From: an uncultured Oscillospiraceae bacterium
Lineage (GTDB): Bacteria > Bacillota > Clostridia > Oscillospirales > Oscillospiraceae
Direction: 5' to 3'
Assembly: GCA_934591845.1 (NCBI GenBank)
Contig: CAKTPO010000008.1
Span: 19,474 to 83,473 of the forward strand
DNA length: 64,000 bases
Position 1 is the stretch's first letter; the number at the start of each line of letters is the position of its first letter. The translations under genes and the position numbers were made by a program. Positions 33,080 to 42,109 of the stretch are shown here, piece after piece. The notes under the pieces are model-generated. The model searched no databases. It saw nothing but the letters and a program-made list of their open reading frames with translations, and was not told the origin of the DNA.

Positions 33080-33868
33080 TCAGGCAAAAATCCAGATTTT
33101 GAAGCAAAATAGCAGCCAGGTAAAGGACAGCGGGTAAATAAGGCTGTCACACCGGTCCAGAATGCCGCCGTGGCCCGGGAAAATCTTTCCAAAATCCTTG
33201 ACCCCCGCCACCCGCTTTACGGCGGACATGGAAAGGTCTCCGAACTGCCCCAACAGGGACACTGCCGCGAGATACAGGGCAAGTCCCCAGTTATTGGCAA
33301 AGAACCGGCCAAAGACCAGCAGCAGCAGGGTCACGGCCATGGCAAGACCGCCGATGGCTCCCTCGATGCTTTTGCCGGGACTGACCTTGGGGGCCAGCTT
33401 GTGGCGGCCAAAGCGGCTGCCCACCAGGTAGGCAAAAATATCCGTCAGGGCGCAGACCAGGCCCGTCAGACACAGATAAAAGGCTCCGTTGGGAATGTCC
33501 CCGTAGGAGGAAACGGCCCGGAGCAGGCTCAGGGTGAAGAAGATTTCCGCCCCGATCACCCAGGGCCGGGGTTCCTCACGGCCGATTTGGCGCATCAGGT
33601 ATGTAAAAAAGCCCAGGCCACCCAGAAGCACTGCCAGCACCCACCATTTGTTTTCCGTAAAGGAAAACAGGGGAATCATTACCGCCAGGGCAAAGCCCGG
33701 GATGAGACAGCCTTTTTTCGTCAGATGATGGATGTCCAGAAGCTCCCAAACCGCCCCACTGCACAGAACAATGGCGGTAAGCTGGGGTACCCAGGGCAGA
33801 TGGAAGCTGCCGAGCAGCACCATGGCCATCAGGGCCAGAACAACGCCGGTCAGAGTCCGCTGCTTCAT
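33080..33868 (-). CDS. cdsA: Phosphatidate cytidylyltransferase
   Basis: 262 residues with about eight membrane segments; makes CDP-diacylglycerol from phosphatidic acid and CTP. The C-terminal signature is intact: APKVSPGKSIEGAIGGL, SAVKRVAGVKDFGKIFPGHGGILDRCDS. Its start overlaps the stop of the upstream membrane protein gene by 4 bp (ATGA). No uppS or dxr is adjacent, unlike the common arrangement. Confidence 0.95.
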   Translation of the reverse strand: MKQRTLTGVVLALMAMVLLGSFHLPWVPQLTAIVLCSGAVWELLDIHHLTKKGCLIPGFALAVMIPLFSFTENKWWVLAVLLGGLGFFTYLMRQIGREEPRPWVIGAEIFFTLSLLRAVSSYGDIPNGAFYLCLTGLVCALTDIFAYLVGSRFGRHKLAPKVSPGKSIEGAIGGLAMAVTLLLLVFGRFFANNWGLALYLAAVSLLGQFGDLSMSAVKRVAGVKDFGKIFPGHGGILDRCDSLIYPLSFTWLLFCFKIWIFA

Positions 33869-34575
33869 TGGTCTGCCTCCTTTTCGCCTGTCAGGGTGGG
33901 AATATACCAGCCCTTGCCTTTTTTAATGGAGTCGTAGCCGATGACGGAGGCCAGCAGAGAACCCAACACGTCTACGATCATATCTTTCATGGTGTCCCCC
34001 AGGGCGGCGTGGCCCACCAGGAGGGTGCCGTCGGCCAGCATGAATTTCTGCATGTTCATGCCGAACAGGCCGTCGGCGGCAAACTCATAGATTTCCCAGA
34101 TGGAGCCCAGGGATACGGAGAAGCAGAACGCAAACAGGCACACAAAGAAAGGAGACAGGCTGACGGACAGGTGGTTGTCCCGATTCAGGATGGTCACCAC
34201 CATCAGGCCAAAGAAGCCCATCATCATACTGCTGCAAAAATGGCACACCGTATCCCACTGGGGTACCAGATAGTAAAAGCTCCGGACCTCCCCCAGGAAA
34301 ATGGCGCAGTAGAGGAAAACGATATAAAAGCCGTAGAGCAGACTGGGCAGCTCAAAGCGCAGCTTCCGCTCCAAAATACTGGGCAGATGGATGGTCACCA
34401 GACCCAGGACGCACTGCATGAGCATCAGCAGGTAATCCGACTCCGAGTGAAACCCCGCCTCGTTCTGACTGCCGGAGCCCAAAATCATCCGGAGAATCAA
34501 GTAGACGATGGGGAACGCGAAGCTGAGGGTGACGGTGATGTATAAAAATTTGCCGAACCAAGTTTTTTGTTTCAT
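33865..34575 (-). CDS. Conserved polytopic membrane protein, DUF2238/YjdF-like (tentative)
   Basis: 236 residues, six to seven hydrophobic segments. Polar residues in membrane positions, WDTVCHFCSSMMMGFFG, SIWEIYEFAADGLFG and DTMKDMIVDVLGSLLASVIG, recall DUF2238/YjdF-type proteins, in which a His, a Glu-rich WEIYEF and Asp residues are conserved. The function is unknown. The ATG at 34575 is chosen because AAAGGA lies 8 bp upstream; ATGs at 34584 and 34599 are alternatives. It is translationally coupled to cdsA. Confidence 0.72.
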   Translation of the reverse strand: MKQKTWFGKFLYITVTLSFAFPIVYLILRMILGSGSQNEAGFHSESDYLLMLMQCVLGLVTIHLPSILERKLRFELPSLLYGFYIVFLYCAIFLGEVRSFYYLVPQWDTVCHFCSSMMMGFFGLMVVTILNRDNHLSVSLSPFFVCLFAFCFSVSLGSIWEIYEFAADGLFGMNMQKFMLADGTLLVGHAALGDTMKDMIVDVLGSLLASVIGYDSIKKGKGWYIPTLTGEKEADQ

Positions 34576-34660
34576 GGCAGCCATCCTTTCCAGGGCCATT
34601 CTATCATTCTTATTTCTTAGGAATATCTTAATGGTTCTTCCTAAACCGAAAAGAAACCAG

Positions 34661-34823
34661 GGGAAGCTCTGATTAAATCGGCAAGAGCTGACGGCGAAAG
34701 ATTTTGGTTCCAGGCAAGGTTTGGAAAATGAGGGAATACTTTGTGTATTTCCCATTTTTCAAACCGCAGACTGGGAGCAAAAGATTCGCCGCTCAGCCGC
34801 AGACGATTTATTCAGAGTTTCCC
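34661..34823. repeat. Palindromic structured repeat, copy B
   Basis: Same outer and middle arms as copy A at 10879-11044. The inner stem reads GGTTTGGAAAATG / CATTTTTCAAACC instead of GCTTCTAAAAGTGG / CCACTTTTAGAAGC, so both sides changed together while the GGAATACTTTGTGTATTTCC loop region stayed. It fills the gap between two convergently placed minus-strand genes. Confidence 0.85.
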
Positions 34824-34836
34824 AAGGGAAAATCAG

Positions 34837-35529
34837 TCAGTTGATGTCCTGCCGCAGCTTTTCCAAATCCAGGATTCGGAAGGTGTCTTTATAGTAGTCC
34901 AGAATTCCGGCTTCTTTCATCCGCCCGATTTCCCGGGACAGGGCGCTGCGGTTGGCCCCTAAGAAATCCGCCAGGTCTTCCCGGGTACCACCTAAGGAGA
35001 AGGTCAGGCTGCCGGTGCGGCGGTATTCGTCAAACAACCGCAGGGCGATGCGCTGCCGCAGGGACTTGGCCGAGAGGTACAGCACCCGCTGCCGCTGCAT
35101 CCAGAATTTGGCGGCGATTTCCGACACCAGATTTTCCCGAAGCCGGGTGTGCCAGGCGCAGCAGTCGGCGCAGCTGTGCATGATCCGGTGATAAGGAAGA
35201 AACAGCAGCTCCGTTTCCTCCGAAGCCACCACATACACAGGGCTTCTGCCCCCTGGGGTGGCCATCAGCACATCCCCCACCAGGGCACCGGGGCCGTGGG
35301 TGGCCATGAGCTGGTGTTCCCCGGCGGCGTTGACGGATTCTGCCCGCAACGCACCGGACAGCACCAGGGCGCAGGATTGGAGGGTGTCTCCAATGTTCCA
35401 GACCACGGTGTTTTTTTCGTATCGCTCCTGCCGGGCTTTCAGGCACCCCAGCATGGTGTCGATTTGTTCCGGGGCAATGCCGGAAAAGAGTCCGCAGTGA
35501 TATAATATGCTGCGCTGCTGCTGATTCAT
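34837..35529 (-). CDS. Crp/Fnr family transcriptional regulator
   Basis: 230 residues: an N-terminal cyclic-nucleotide-binding-type beta barrel (about 18-130; VVWNIGDTLQSCALVLSGAL) and a C-terminal winged helix (LGGTREDLADFLGANRSALSREIGRMKEAG). Cysteines at the barrel/linker (SCADCCAW, near 120) could be redox- or metal-sensing, but no canonical FNR [4Fe-4S] pattern is present. It is divergent from a NitT/TauT ABC importer; the perfect palindrome CGTTGCAATTGCAACG in the shared region is the probable operator. Confidence 0.92.
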   Translation of the reverse strand: MNQQQRSILYHCGLFSGIAPEQIDTMLGCLKARQERYEKNTVVWNIGDTLQSCALVLSGALRAESVNAAGEHQLMATHGPGALVGDVLMATPGGRSPVYVVASEETELLFLPYHRIMHSCADCCAWHTRLRENLVSEIAAKFWMQRQRVLYLSAKSLRQRIALRLFDEYRRTGSLTFSLGGTREDLADFLGANRSALSREIGRMKEAGILDYYKDTFRILDLEKLRQDIN

Positions 35530-35547
35530 GTAACACCCCTGATTTTA

Positions 35548-35563
35548 CGTTGCAATTGCAACG
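35548..35563. promoter_or_regulatory. Perfect 16-bp palindrome, candidate Crp/Fnr operator
   Basis: CGTTGCAATTGCAACG. Downstream TACAAT at 35586-35591 would place its centre near -42, the class II activator position for the ABC operon. It shares GTTGC-N4-GCAAC with 24668-24681. Confidence 0.65.
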
Positions 35564-35645
35564 GACTTTATAGGAGCAAGTATAGTACAATCCCTGTAGA
35601 AAGTCAAGGATGGGCAGCAGCTTTGCCTGTCCGGAAAGAGGAACC

Positions 35646-36701
35646 ATGATGAAAAAGTGGATTGCTTGTATTTGCTTGCTGGCCCTGACCCTGGGGCTGC
35701 TGGGGGGCTGCGGAACGGCCCCAACCCCGGAGACCATCCCGGAGACCGCCCCGGAGACCACAGTGGAAACCACCGCCGCCCCGGAGACTGCAGCCCCTGC
35801 CCAGGAGGCTGTGACCGTTCGCTTAGGTGCCATGACCGGCCCTACCGGTATGGGCATGGTGCGGCTCTTTGAAACCGCCGATGAAAACCCTGATTCCGGC
35901 TACACCTATTCCATCAAGGGCGCGGCGGACGAACTGACCCCGCTGCTGCTGCAAGGGGAACTGGACATTGTTTCGGTTCCTGCCAACCTGGCCTCCGTCC
36001 TGTACAACAAGACCCAGGGCAAGGTGACGGCCTTGGCGGTAAATGTGCTGGGAGTCCTTTATATTGGGGAGTACGGCGGGGAAACCGTGAAAACTCTGGA
36101 GGATTTAAAGGGCAAGACCCTTTACGCCACCGGCAAGGGGGCCACCCCGGAATATTTCCTGCGGTATGTCCTCAGTGAAAACGGACTGGATGCGGACAAG
36201 GACTTGGACATTCAGTGGAAAAGCGAACCCAGTGAGGTGGTGGCCACGCTGAACGCCCAGGGCCAGGGCATTGCCATGCTGCCCCAGCCCTATGTCACCG
36301 CCGCCGGTGTCCAGCTGGGCGAGGGCTTCCATGTGGCATTGTCCATTTCGGAGGAATGGGAAAAACTGGGTGGCGGCAGCCTGTGTACCACGGCCTGCAT
36401 TCTGGCCAGAACGGAATTTGTGGAGTCCCACCCCCAGGCGGTGGAAGCGTTTCTGAAAGACTTTGAAGAAAGTGTTGCCTGGGTCAACGAAAATCCCGAC
36501 CAGGCCGGGGAACTGTGCGGAAGCTTTTCCATCGTCAAGGCCCCCATTGCCAAAAAGGCCATCCCCCAGTGCAATCTGGTGTGCATTACGGGAGAAGAAA
36601 TGAAGACCGCCCTGAGTGGCTGCCTGGAAGTGCTGCTGGGCCAGAACCCGGCAGCGGTAGGCGGGGCCCTGCCTGGGGATGATTTCTACTATGGCGCATA
36701 A
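35646..36701 (+). CDS. NitT/TauT-type ABC transporter substrate-binding lipoprotein
   Basis: 351 residues. Lipoprotein signal with lipobox LLGGC (Cys near residue 22), a Thr/Pro/Glu-rich linker (PTPETIPETAPETTVETTAA) to about 55, then a type II periplasmic-binding fold of the NMT1/NitT/TauT class: VTVRLGAMTGPTGMGMVRLFE, GELDIVSVPANLASVLYNK, LKGKTLYATGKGATPEYFLRY and CILARTEFVESHPQAVEAFLKD. The ligand could be a nitrate-, sulfonate- or pyrimidine-precursor-like small molecule; the sequence does not decide. Permease and ATPase follow with overlap. Confidence 0.92.
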   Translation: MMKKWIACICLLALTLGLLGGCGTAPTPETIPETAPETTVETTAAPETAAPAQEAVTVRLGAMTGPTGMGMVRLFETADENPDSGYTYSIKGAADELTPLLLQGELDIVSVPANLASVLYNKTQGKVTALAVNVLGVLYIGEYGGETVKTLEDLKGKTLYATGKGATPEYFLRYVLSENGLDADKDLDIQWKSEPSEVVATLNAQGQGIAMLPQPYVTAAGVQLGEGFHVALSISEEWEKLGGGSLCTTACILARTEFVESHPQAVEAFLKDFEESVAWVNENPDQAGELCGSFSIVKAPIAKKAIPQCNLVCITGEEMKTALSGCLEVLLGQNPAAVGGALPGDDFYYGA

Positions 36702-37467
36702 AAAAACCGATGTCCAGAATCAAAAGGCGGCAAAACTCCTTGCCGCCTTTTTGGCGTTGTGTCTGTGGCTGCTGGCGGCGGTGCTGGTGGATAACCGGCT
36801 GCTGCTGGCAGGCCCTTTGCAAGTGGCGGAGCGGCTGTGGCAATTATTGGGGGAACAAACCACCTGGCAGGCCCTGGGATGCAGCTTTGGCCGGATCAGT
36901 CTGGGCTTTTTCCTGGCCTTTGCCCTGGCCCTGGTATTGGCGGCAGTGTCCGCCCGGTTTTCCCTGGCAGAAATCCTGCTGCGGCCCTATGTGTTGGCCA
37001 TCCAGACCGTGCCGGTGGCCTCCTTTATTGTCATTGCCCTGCTGTGGCTCTCCGGTCGGCATTTGAGCATTTTTATTTCGTTCCTTATGGTGCTGCCGGT
37101 GCTGTACGCCAACGCCTTACAGGGCTTCCGGGCCGCAGACCGGCAGCTGCTGGAAATGGCCCAGGTGTTCCGGATGCCCCGTTTTCGCCGTGTCCGGTGC
37201 ATTTTCCTGCCTGCCCTGGCCCCTTACCTGAAATCCGCCTGTCATGTGGCCCTGGGCCTGTGCTGGAAAGCGGGGGTGGCGGCAGAGGTCATTGCGGTGA
37301 CGGAAAAGTCTGTAGGCGGCATGCTGTATGATGCCAAGGTCTATCTGGAAATTCCGGATTTGTTCTCCTGGACGGTGCTGATCGTGGCGGTGAGCCTGGG
37401 CTTTGAAAAGCTGTTTCTGGCTCTGCTGAACCGGGCTATGAACCGACTTATCCAATGGGAGGGGTAG
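36691..37467 (+). CDS. ABC transporter permease (NitT/TauT type)
   Basis: 258 residues, six membrane helices. SFGRISLGFFLAFALALVLA and the cytoplasmic EAA loop FRAADRQLLEMAQVFRMPRFRRVRCIFLPALAPYL are diagnostic of the SsuC/TauC family. The start at 36691 overlaps the end of the binding-protein gene by 11 bp; an ATG at 36679 would add four residues. The ATPase gene starts 3 bp after its stop. Confidence 0.93.
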   Translation: MAHKKTDVQNQKAAKLLAAFLALCLWLLAAVLVDNRLLLAGPLQVAERLWQLLGEQTTWQALGCSFGRISLGFFLAFALALVLAAVSARFSLAEILLRPYVLAIQTVPVASFIVIALLWLSGRHLSIFISFLMVLPVLYANALQGFRAADRQLLEMAQVFRMPRFRRVRCIFLPALAPYLKSACHVALGLCWKAGVAAEVIAVTEKSVGGMLYDAKVYLEIPDLFSWTVLIVAVSLGFEKLFLALLNRAMNRLIQWEG

Positions 37468-37470
37468 CAT

Positions 37471-38037
37471 ATGGCGTTGACAGTCAAGAACATCTATAAG
37501 GCCTATGATGGAAAACCGGTGCTGGAAGATTTTTCAGCCCTCTTTGTCCCCGGAAAGACCTATGCCATTATGGGTCCCTCCGGCAGGGGAAAAACCACAT
37601 TGCTTCGGCTGATTCTGGGTCTAGAAAAGCCGGACGCCGGGGAAATCTCCGGTGTTCCCCAGCGGAAAGCCGCCGTGTTTCAGGAAAGCCGCCTGTGTCC
37701 GGAATTGACCGCCCGGCAAAACATCGGCCTGGTGCTGGAACGGGGGCAGGAGGAGTCTATTTCCGGAATGCTGGAAATGCTTCACTTGACGGACTGCCAG
37801 AAAACCAAAGCCGCCGCCCTCTCCGGGGGCCAGCAGCGCCGTGCCGCTTTGGCAAGAGCGCTTCTGTACAATGGGGAGCTGCTGGTACTGGACGAACCCT
37901 TTACCGGCCTGGACGAAGAAACCAAATCCCAGGCCCTGGCCGCCATCCGCACCGCCCGGGGAAGGGCCACCGTCCTTCTGGTCACCCACAACCGGGAAGA
38001 TGCCGCCGCCCTGGGGGCGGAAATCATCGAGCTATAG
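37471..38037 (+). CDS. ABC transporter ATP-binding protein (NitT/TauT type), short
   Basis: 188 residues, shorter than the usual 240-260. Walker A GPSGRGKTT (33-41), Q-loop FQESRLCPELT, signature ALSGGQQRRAALARALL, Walker B LLVLDEPFTGLDEE and switch His in LLVTHNRED are all present, so it should be active. The missing part is the C-terminal extension that follows the H-loop. It completes the three-gene importer. Confidence 0.92.
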   Translation: MALTVKNIYKAYDGKPVLEDFSALFVPGKTYAIMGPSGRGKTTLLRLILGLEKPDAGEISGVPQRKAAVFQESRLCPELTARQNIGLVLERGQEESISGMLEMLHLTDCQKTKAAALSGGQQRRAALARALLYNGELLVLDEPFTGLDEETKSQALAAIRTARGRATVLLVTHNREDAAALGAEIIEL

Positions 38038-38103
38038 ACCGATGCTGCATCTGCGCCCGGGGCCTGAATGCGCTGCGTACCGCAGCTTTTGTGGGGCGCC
38101 GTC

Positions 38104-38194
38104 TTTACATCTGAAATCTTGTAAAATTCAAGCGAAAATTTTACATTTCCTTTACTTTATTGCTCCAACGGCCTTTACATGGCGGTGCTAAGCT
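38104..38194 (+). promoter_or_regulatory. Candidate PhoP box and promoter of the HAD-IIA phosphatase gene
   Basis: Half-sites TTTACA 38140, TTTACT 38151 and TTTACA 38174 (steps of 11 and 23 bp), with TAAGCT 15 bp after the last start (38189). A further TTTACA (38104) and an inverted TGTAAA (38120) lie upstream. The spacing is the same as upstream of the Na/phosphate symporter at 60 kb. Confidence 0.62.
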
Positions 38195-38228
38195 GGAGAC
38201 AAATGAGTGATATAAAGGAGAGATGAAG

Positions 38229-39014
38229 ATGAAAATCGATTTTGAAGCCAAGAAGGGCTTTATCTGTGATATGGACGGGGTGCTGTACCATGGCAACCGG
38301 ATTTTGCCGGGGGCAGCGGATTTTGTGCAGTGGCTGCAAAGCAACAACAAGGAATACTTGTTCCTGACCAACAATTCCGGCATGACCCCCAGGGAGTTGC
38401 AGCAGAAGCTGGCACGGATGGGGCTGGATGTGCCGGAGGCCCATTTTTACACCAGCGCCTTGGCCACGGCGGCGTTTTTAAAGGCCCAGGCCCCCGGGTG
38501 TTCTGCCTTTGTCATTGGGGAAGCGGGGCTTCTCAACGCGTTGTATGATGCGGGGATCACCATGAATGATGTGAACCCGGAGTATGTGGTCATCGGCGAG
38601 GGCCGGACCTATTCTCTGGATACCCTGACCCGGGCGGTGAACCTGGTACTGGGTGGGGCCAAGCTGATTGGGGCCAACTCCGATGTATCCGGCAACATTG
38701 AAAAAGGCATTGCCCCGGCCTGTCGGGCCTTGATCGCCCCGGTGGAAATGGCCACCGGGAAACAGGCCTATTTCTGCGGTAAGCCCAACCCTTTGATGAT
38801 GCGCACCGGTCTGCGGCTGCTGGGCTGCCACTCCGAGGAGGCGGTGGTCATTGGGGACCGGATGGATACGGACATCATCGCCGGTACGGAAAGCGGCATC
38901 GACACGGTGCTGGTACTCTCCGGCGTGTCGGACCGGGACACCCCCAAGACCTTTGCCTACCAGCCCACGGAAATTCTGGAGGGCGTTGGGGACATCTGCC
39001 GGGCGGCAAAGTAA
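38229..39014 (+). CDS. HAD-IIA family hydrolase (NagD/4-nitrophenylphosphatase-like)
   Basis: 261 residues. Motif I is ICDMDGVLYHGNRILPGA (nucleophile Asp), motif II is FLTNNSGMTPRELQ (the NNS/T signature of class IIA), the C2A cap spans about 80-170, motif III is KPNPLMM and motif IV is VIGDRMDTDIIAG. The family dephosphorylates nucleotides, sugar phosphates or glycerol 3-phosphate. The ATG at 38229 is 8 bp from AGGAG; the ATG at 38223 is too close. A Pho-box-like array precedes it, so induction under phosphate limitation is likely. Confidence 0.93.
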   Translation: MKIDFEAKKGFICDMDGVLYHGNRILPGAADFVQWLQSNNKEYLFLTNNSGMTPRELQQKLARMGLDVPEAHFYTSALATAAFLKAQAPGCSAFVIGEAGLLNALYDAGITMNDVNPEYVVIGEGRTYSLDTLTRAVNLVLGGAKLIGANSDVSGNIEKGIAPACRALIAPVEMATGKQAYFCGKPNPLMMRTGLRLLGCHSEEAVVIGDRMDTDIIAGTESGIDTVLVLSGVSDRDTPKTFAYQPTEILEGVGDICRAAK

Positions 39015-39016
39015 AC

Positions 39017-39060
39017 AAAACCCCGAAACCTGGGTTTTCCCAGATTTCGGGGATTTTTTG
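39017..39060. terminator. Bidirectional terminator between convergent HAD-IIA and ABC permease genes
   Basis: Stem CCCCGAAACCTGGG / CCCAGATTTCGGGG with loop TTTT, AAAA before and TTTTTT after. Confidence 0.9.
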
Positions 39061-39063
39061 GAC

Positions 39064-40977
39064 TTATTTGGTCACGGCATCCATGGCCTTTTTCTTTCCG
39101 CCGAATTTTGCCAGGAATTTCTCCCGGCGTTTTCTACGGCGGTCCTTGATTTCCAACCGCTCGCCCAGGTCACGGCTGCCCACGCCGTAAACCAGGTAGA
39201 GAATCAGGCCGGAGACCAGCATGATGAACACGGTGCTGGCGCAGCGGCGGCCGGAGGCGTTGATGTTGTAGCCGTACATGCCCTCCTCGGCGCACATGCT
39301 CTGAATGACCATGGCATAGGTGGTGCCGTAGGAGCTGGCGAAAGTGGCGGACATGTCGTACTCCGTAAACAGGGCGTTAAAGTTCAGGGCAAAGACCGCC
39401 AGAACGCTGGAGAGGATAATGGGCAGCTTCACTTTCAGGAATGTCCGGACCGCACTGGAACCCAGGTTCCGGGCGGCTTCTTCCAGTTCCTCGTCAATGG
39501 TGTAGAAGCTGGCCTTGATCATCCGCAGGGAGAAGGGCAGCTTGGTGACGGTGTAGGCCATGACAATGAGCAGCCGCACATTCTGGGCATAGTAAAGGTT
39601 TTTGCCGCCCACGTAAAAGACACTTTCGGAATTGAAGAAGGTCCGGTAGGAGTAGCAGATCAGAATGGTGGGCAGCAGCCAGGGGAACAGCAGGGTGTAT
39701 TCCAGGGCCTTGCCGCTCATCCTTTTCCGGTTCTTGAAAATATAGTTGCAGGCCACCACTACAATGATACAGGCCAGGGCCGCAGCAATCACGGACATGA
39801 TAAAGCTGAGCTTGATGCCGCCCAGGGTCGCTTCATTGGAAAACAGGCCGGAAATGGCGTTTTTCCGCAGTTTGTAGGTGCCCCGGTTGGTGAGATACTC
39901 ATAGTCCCGGGAGCCGAAGAAGTTCAGCATGCTCCAGGAGGTCAGATCCAGTTGCTTCATCCGAATGGCCTTGTAGGTCTGGAAAGAGAACAGAATGATC
40001 ATCACCACCGGGGTCATGTAGATGACAAACAGCACATAGGCGTAAACGTGGGCCAGGATGTTGCCGAGCCTGCTGTTGATTTTCTGCTTTACAAGCTTTG
40101 CCTTGGTCTTGGACACGGAGAGGTAGTGGCCCTTGGATTCATAGGCCGTCAGCACCGTGAGAAGCACGATGGTGAAAATCGCCAGCATGACCGACAGCAA
40201 TGCCGCCCGGGCCTGGGGGAAGGCTTCGTCTGCCGCCGAGGAACCGGCCAACCGGACGATTTCCGGGTTGATGGAGTCATAGCCAAGCAGCGTGGGGGCA
40301 GACATGGCGCAAAGACCTGTAATAAAGGTCATAACGGTGAGGGAAAACAATGTGGGTACCAGGGTGGGGAATACCACCTTTAACAGCACCTTAAAAGGCC
40401 CCGCACCCATATTCCGGGCGGCTTCCACGGTATTGTAGTCAATGCCCCGGATGGCGTTCCGCAGGAACAGGGCGTGGTTGCTGGTGCAGGCAAAGGTCAT
40501 GGTAAACAGCACCGCCCGGAAGCCGGAAAACCAGTTTTTGTTCATGTTGGGGAAAAGGTTTACCAGCTGGGTGGTGATGATGCCGTCACTGTCATAGAGG
40601 AACAGGTACCCGGTGACCAGGGCCACGCCGGAGTAGATCATGGTGGTCATGTAGCCAAGCCTCAGAATACGGGCACCTTTGATGTCAAAATACTCCGTCA
40701 GCAGCACGATGGAAATGCCCACGATGTTCACGGTGACAACAAGGCACACCGCCAGTTTCAGAGAGTTCAGCACATACCGGCCCATGTTTCCGGCGAAGAA
40801 AAACCGGATCACGGCCCAGGGGTCCCGGGTGCCGTCAGGCTTGACGGTGGTAAAGACACTGGCCAGGGTGTTGAAGCAGGGAATCAGCATAAACCCCAAA
40901 AACAAGTAAGCATACAGCAAAAACCCGATGATTTTTGGGACAGTCCGCTTGTCCAGACGGATGGGGGTGGTTTTCAT
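39064..40977 (-). CDS. ABC transporter permease, two fused permease domains (Fe3+/polyamine/thiamine class)
   Basis: 637 residues with 12 membrane helices in two homologous halves. Each half has an EAA loop: DYNTVEAARNMGAGPFKVLLKVVFPTL near 185 and DEELEEAARNLGSSAVRTFLKVKLPII near 510. This is the FbpB/ThiP-like fused design, whereas polyamine systems use two separate permeases. The tail is basic (KDRRRKRREKFLAKFGGKKK). It is last in the operon SBP-ATPase-permease, overlapping the ATPase stop by 4 bp. Confidence 0.92.
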   Translation of the reverse strand: MKTTPIRLDKRTVPKIIGFLLYAYLFLGFMLIPCFNTLASVFTTVKPDGTRDPWAVIRFFFAGNMGRYVLNSLKLAVCLVVTVNIVGISIVLLTEYFDIKGARILRLGYMTTMIYSGVALVTGYLFLYDSDGIITTQLVNLFPNMNKNWFSGFRAVLFTMTFACTSNHALFLRNAIRGIDYNTVEAARNMGAGPFKVLLKVVFPTLVPTLFSLTVMTFITGLCAMSAPTLLGYDSINPEIVRLAGSSAADEAFPQARAALLSVMLAIFTIVLLTVLTAYESKGHYLSVSKTKAKLVKQKINSRLGNILAHVYAYVLFVIYMTPVVMIILFSFQTYKAIRMKQLDLTSWSMLNFFGSRDYEYLTNRGTYKLRKNAISGLFSNEATLGGIKLSFIMSVIAAALACIIVVVACNYIFKNRKRMSGKALEYTLLFPWLLPTILICYSYRTFFNSESVFYVGGKNLYYAQNVRLLIVMAYTVTKLPFSLRMIKASFYTIDEELEEAARNLGSSAVRTFLKVKLPIILSSVLAVFALNFNALFTEYDMSATFASSYGTTYAMVIQSMCAEEGMYGYNINASGRRCASTVFIMLVSGLILYLVYGVGSRDLGERLEIKDRRRKRREKFLAKFGGKKKAMDAVTK

Positions 40978-42005
40978 TGGGCCGTCGCCTCCTGTTCCGG
41001 GGGATAGGCCATAATATCCCGGGGGTTCAGCACAGCCTTGACCCGCTGGCCGGACTCGTAGATATTGATGCCGTCATTCTTTTCAATGACCTTGATGATC
41101 TGGCTGCCCAAATCAATGGAATACTTGATGTAAAGGCCGTAATATTCCCGGCTTTTCACGGTACCCTCCAGCACCACGTCCCCCTCCTTGGCGGGGACGT
41201 TGACATGAATGCGTTCCAGGCGCATGTAGTTGTGCATGGAAAGGTCCGCGCCCAAGGCCCGGCCCACGTCATCAGAGAGCCGGTTGATGTCACCGATGAA
41301 ATTACAGACAAACTCCGTGGCGGAGTGATTATAGACCTCGTTGGGGGTTCCGATCTGTTCGATGGAGCCTTTGTTGAATACCGCGATCCGGTCAGAAAGG
41401 GTCAGGGCTTCTTCCTGGTCGTGGGTTACATAGATGGTGGTGATGCCGAATTCCTGCTGCATCCGTTTCAGTTCATTGCGCAGCTGCACCCGGAGTTTGG
41501 CATCCAGGTTGGAAAGAGGTTCATCCATACAGATGATGGCGGGTCCGGTGACAAGAGCCCGGGCAATGGCCACCCGCTGCTGCTGGCCGCCGGAAAGCTG
41601 AGAAACCGCTTTTCCCAGCTGTTCGTCGGAAAGGTCTACTTTTTTGGCAATTTCCCGTACCCGTTTGTCAAGCTCTGCCTTTTTCAGTTTCTTGATTTTC
41701 AGGCCAAAGGCGATGTTGTCATAAACGGTCATAGTGGGGAACAAAGCATAGCTCTGGAACACAATGCCGATGTTCCGCTCCTCAATGGGAACATGGGTAA
41801 TGTCCTGACCCTTGACCCGGATAGAGCCGGAAACAGGGTCAATAAATCCGGTAATGGTCCGCAAGGTGGTGGTTTTTCCGCAGCCGGAGGGGCCCAGGAA
41901 AGTGAAGAACTCTCCTTCTCCCACGGTAACATTGATGTTGTGCAGGGCCTCGAAAGTCCCGAAACGGACCACGATGTTGTCCAGCTGGATCATTTTTTCA
42001 TTCAT
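40974..42005 (-). CDS. ABC transporter ATP-binding protein (PotA/FbpC class)
   Basis: 343 residues. Walker [10 protein letters not shown] (about 36-44), signature [18 protein letters not shown], Walker [13 protein letters not shown], switch His [17 protein letters not shown], then a TOBE-type C-terminal domain (about 245-340). The class imports ferric iron, polyamines or related solutes. The ATG at 42005 is taken; GGGTG lies 6-10 bp upstream. A stem-loop separates it from the binding-protein gene. Confidence 0.94.
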   Translation of the reverse strand: MNEKMIQLDNIVVRFGTFEALHNINVTVGEGEFFTFLGPSGCGKTTTLRTITGFIDPVSGSIRVKGQDITHVPIEERNIGIVFQSYALFPTMTVYDNIAFGLKIKKLKKAELDKRVREIAKKVDLSDEQLGKAVSQLSGGQQQRVAIARALVTGPAIICMDEPLSNLDAKLRVQLRNELKRMQQEFGITTIYVTHDQEEALTLSDRIAVFNKGSIEQIGTPNEVYNHSATEFVCNFIGDINRLSDDVGRALGADLSMHNYMRLERIHVNVPAKEGDVVLEGTVKSREYYGLYIKYSIDLGSQIIKVIEKNDGINIYESGQRVKAVLNPRDIMAYPPEQEATAQ

Positions 42006-42064
42006 GGGGCGGCACCCTTTCTTGTGTAATGTTTTCATGTGGTATGCTGGGGAAAGAAACGGAT

Positions 42065-42090
42065 GGCGAGCCGGCCAGAACCGGCTCGCC
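42065..42090 (-). promoter_or_regulatory. Intra-operon stem-loop between SBP and ATPase genes
   Basis: GGCGAGCCGG / CCGGCTCGCC perfect 10-bp stem, loop CCAGAA. On the minus strand it is followed by only a weak T run, so it may attenuate or protect the 3' end of the abundant binding-protein message rather than fully terminate. Confidence 0.7.
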
Positions 42091-42109
42091 AAGGTGTTGA
42101 AACGTTGGG

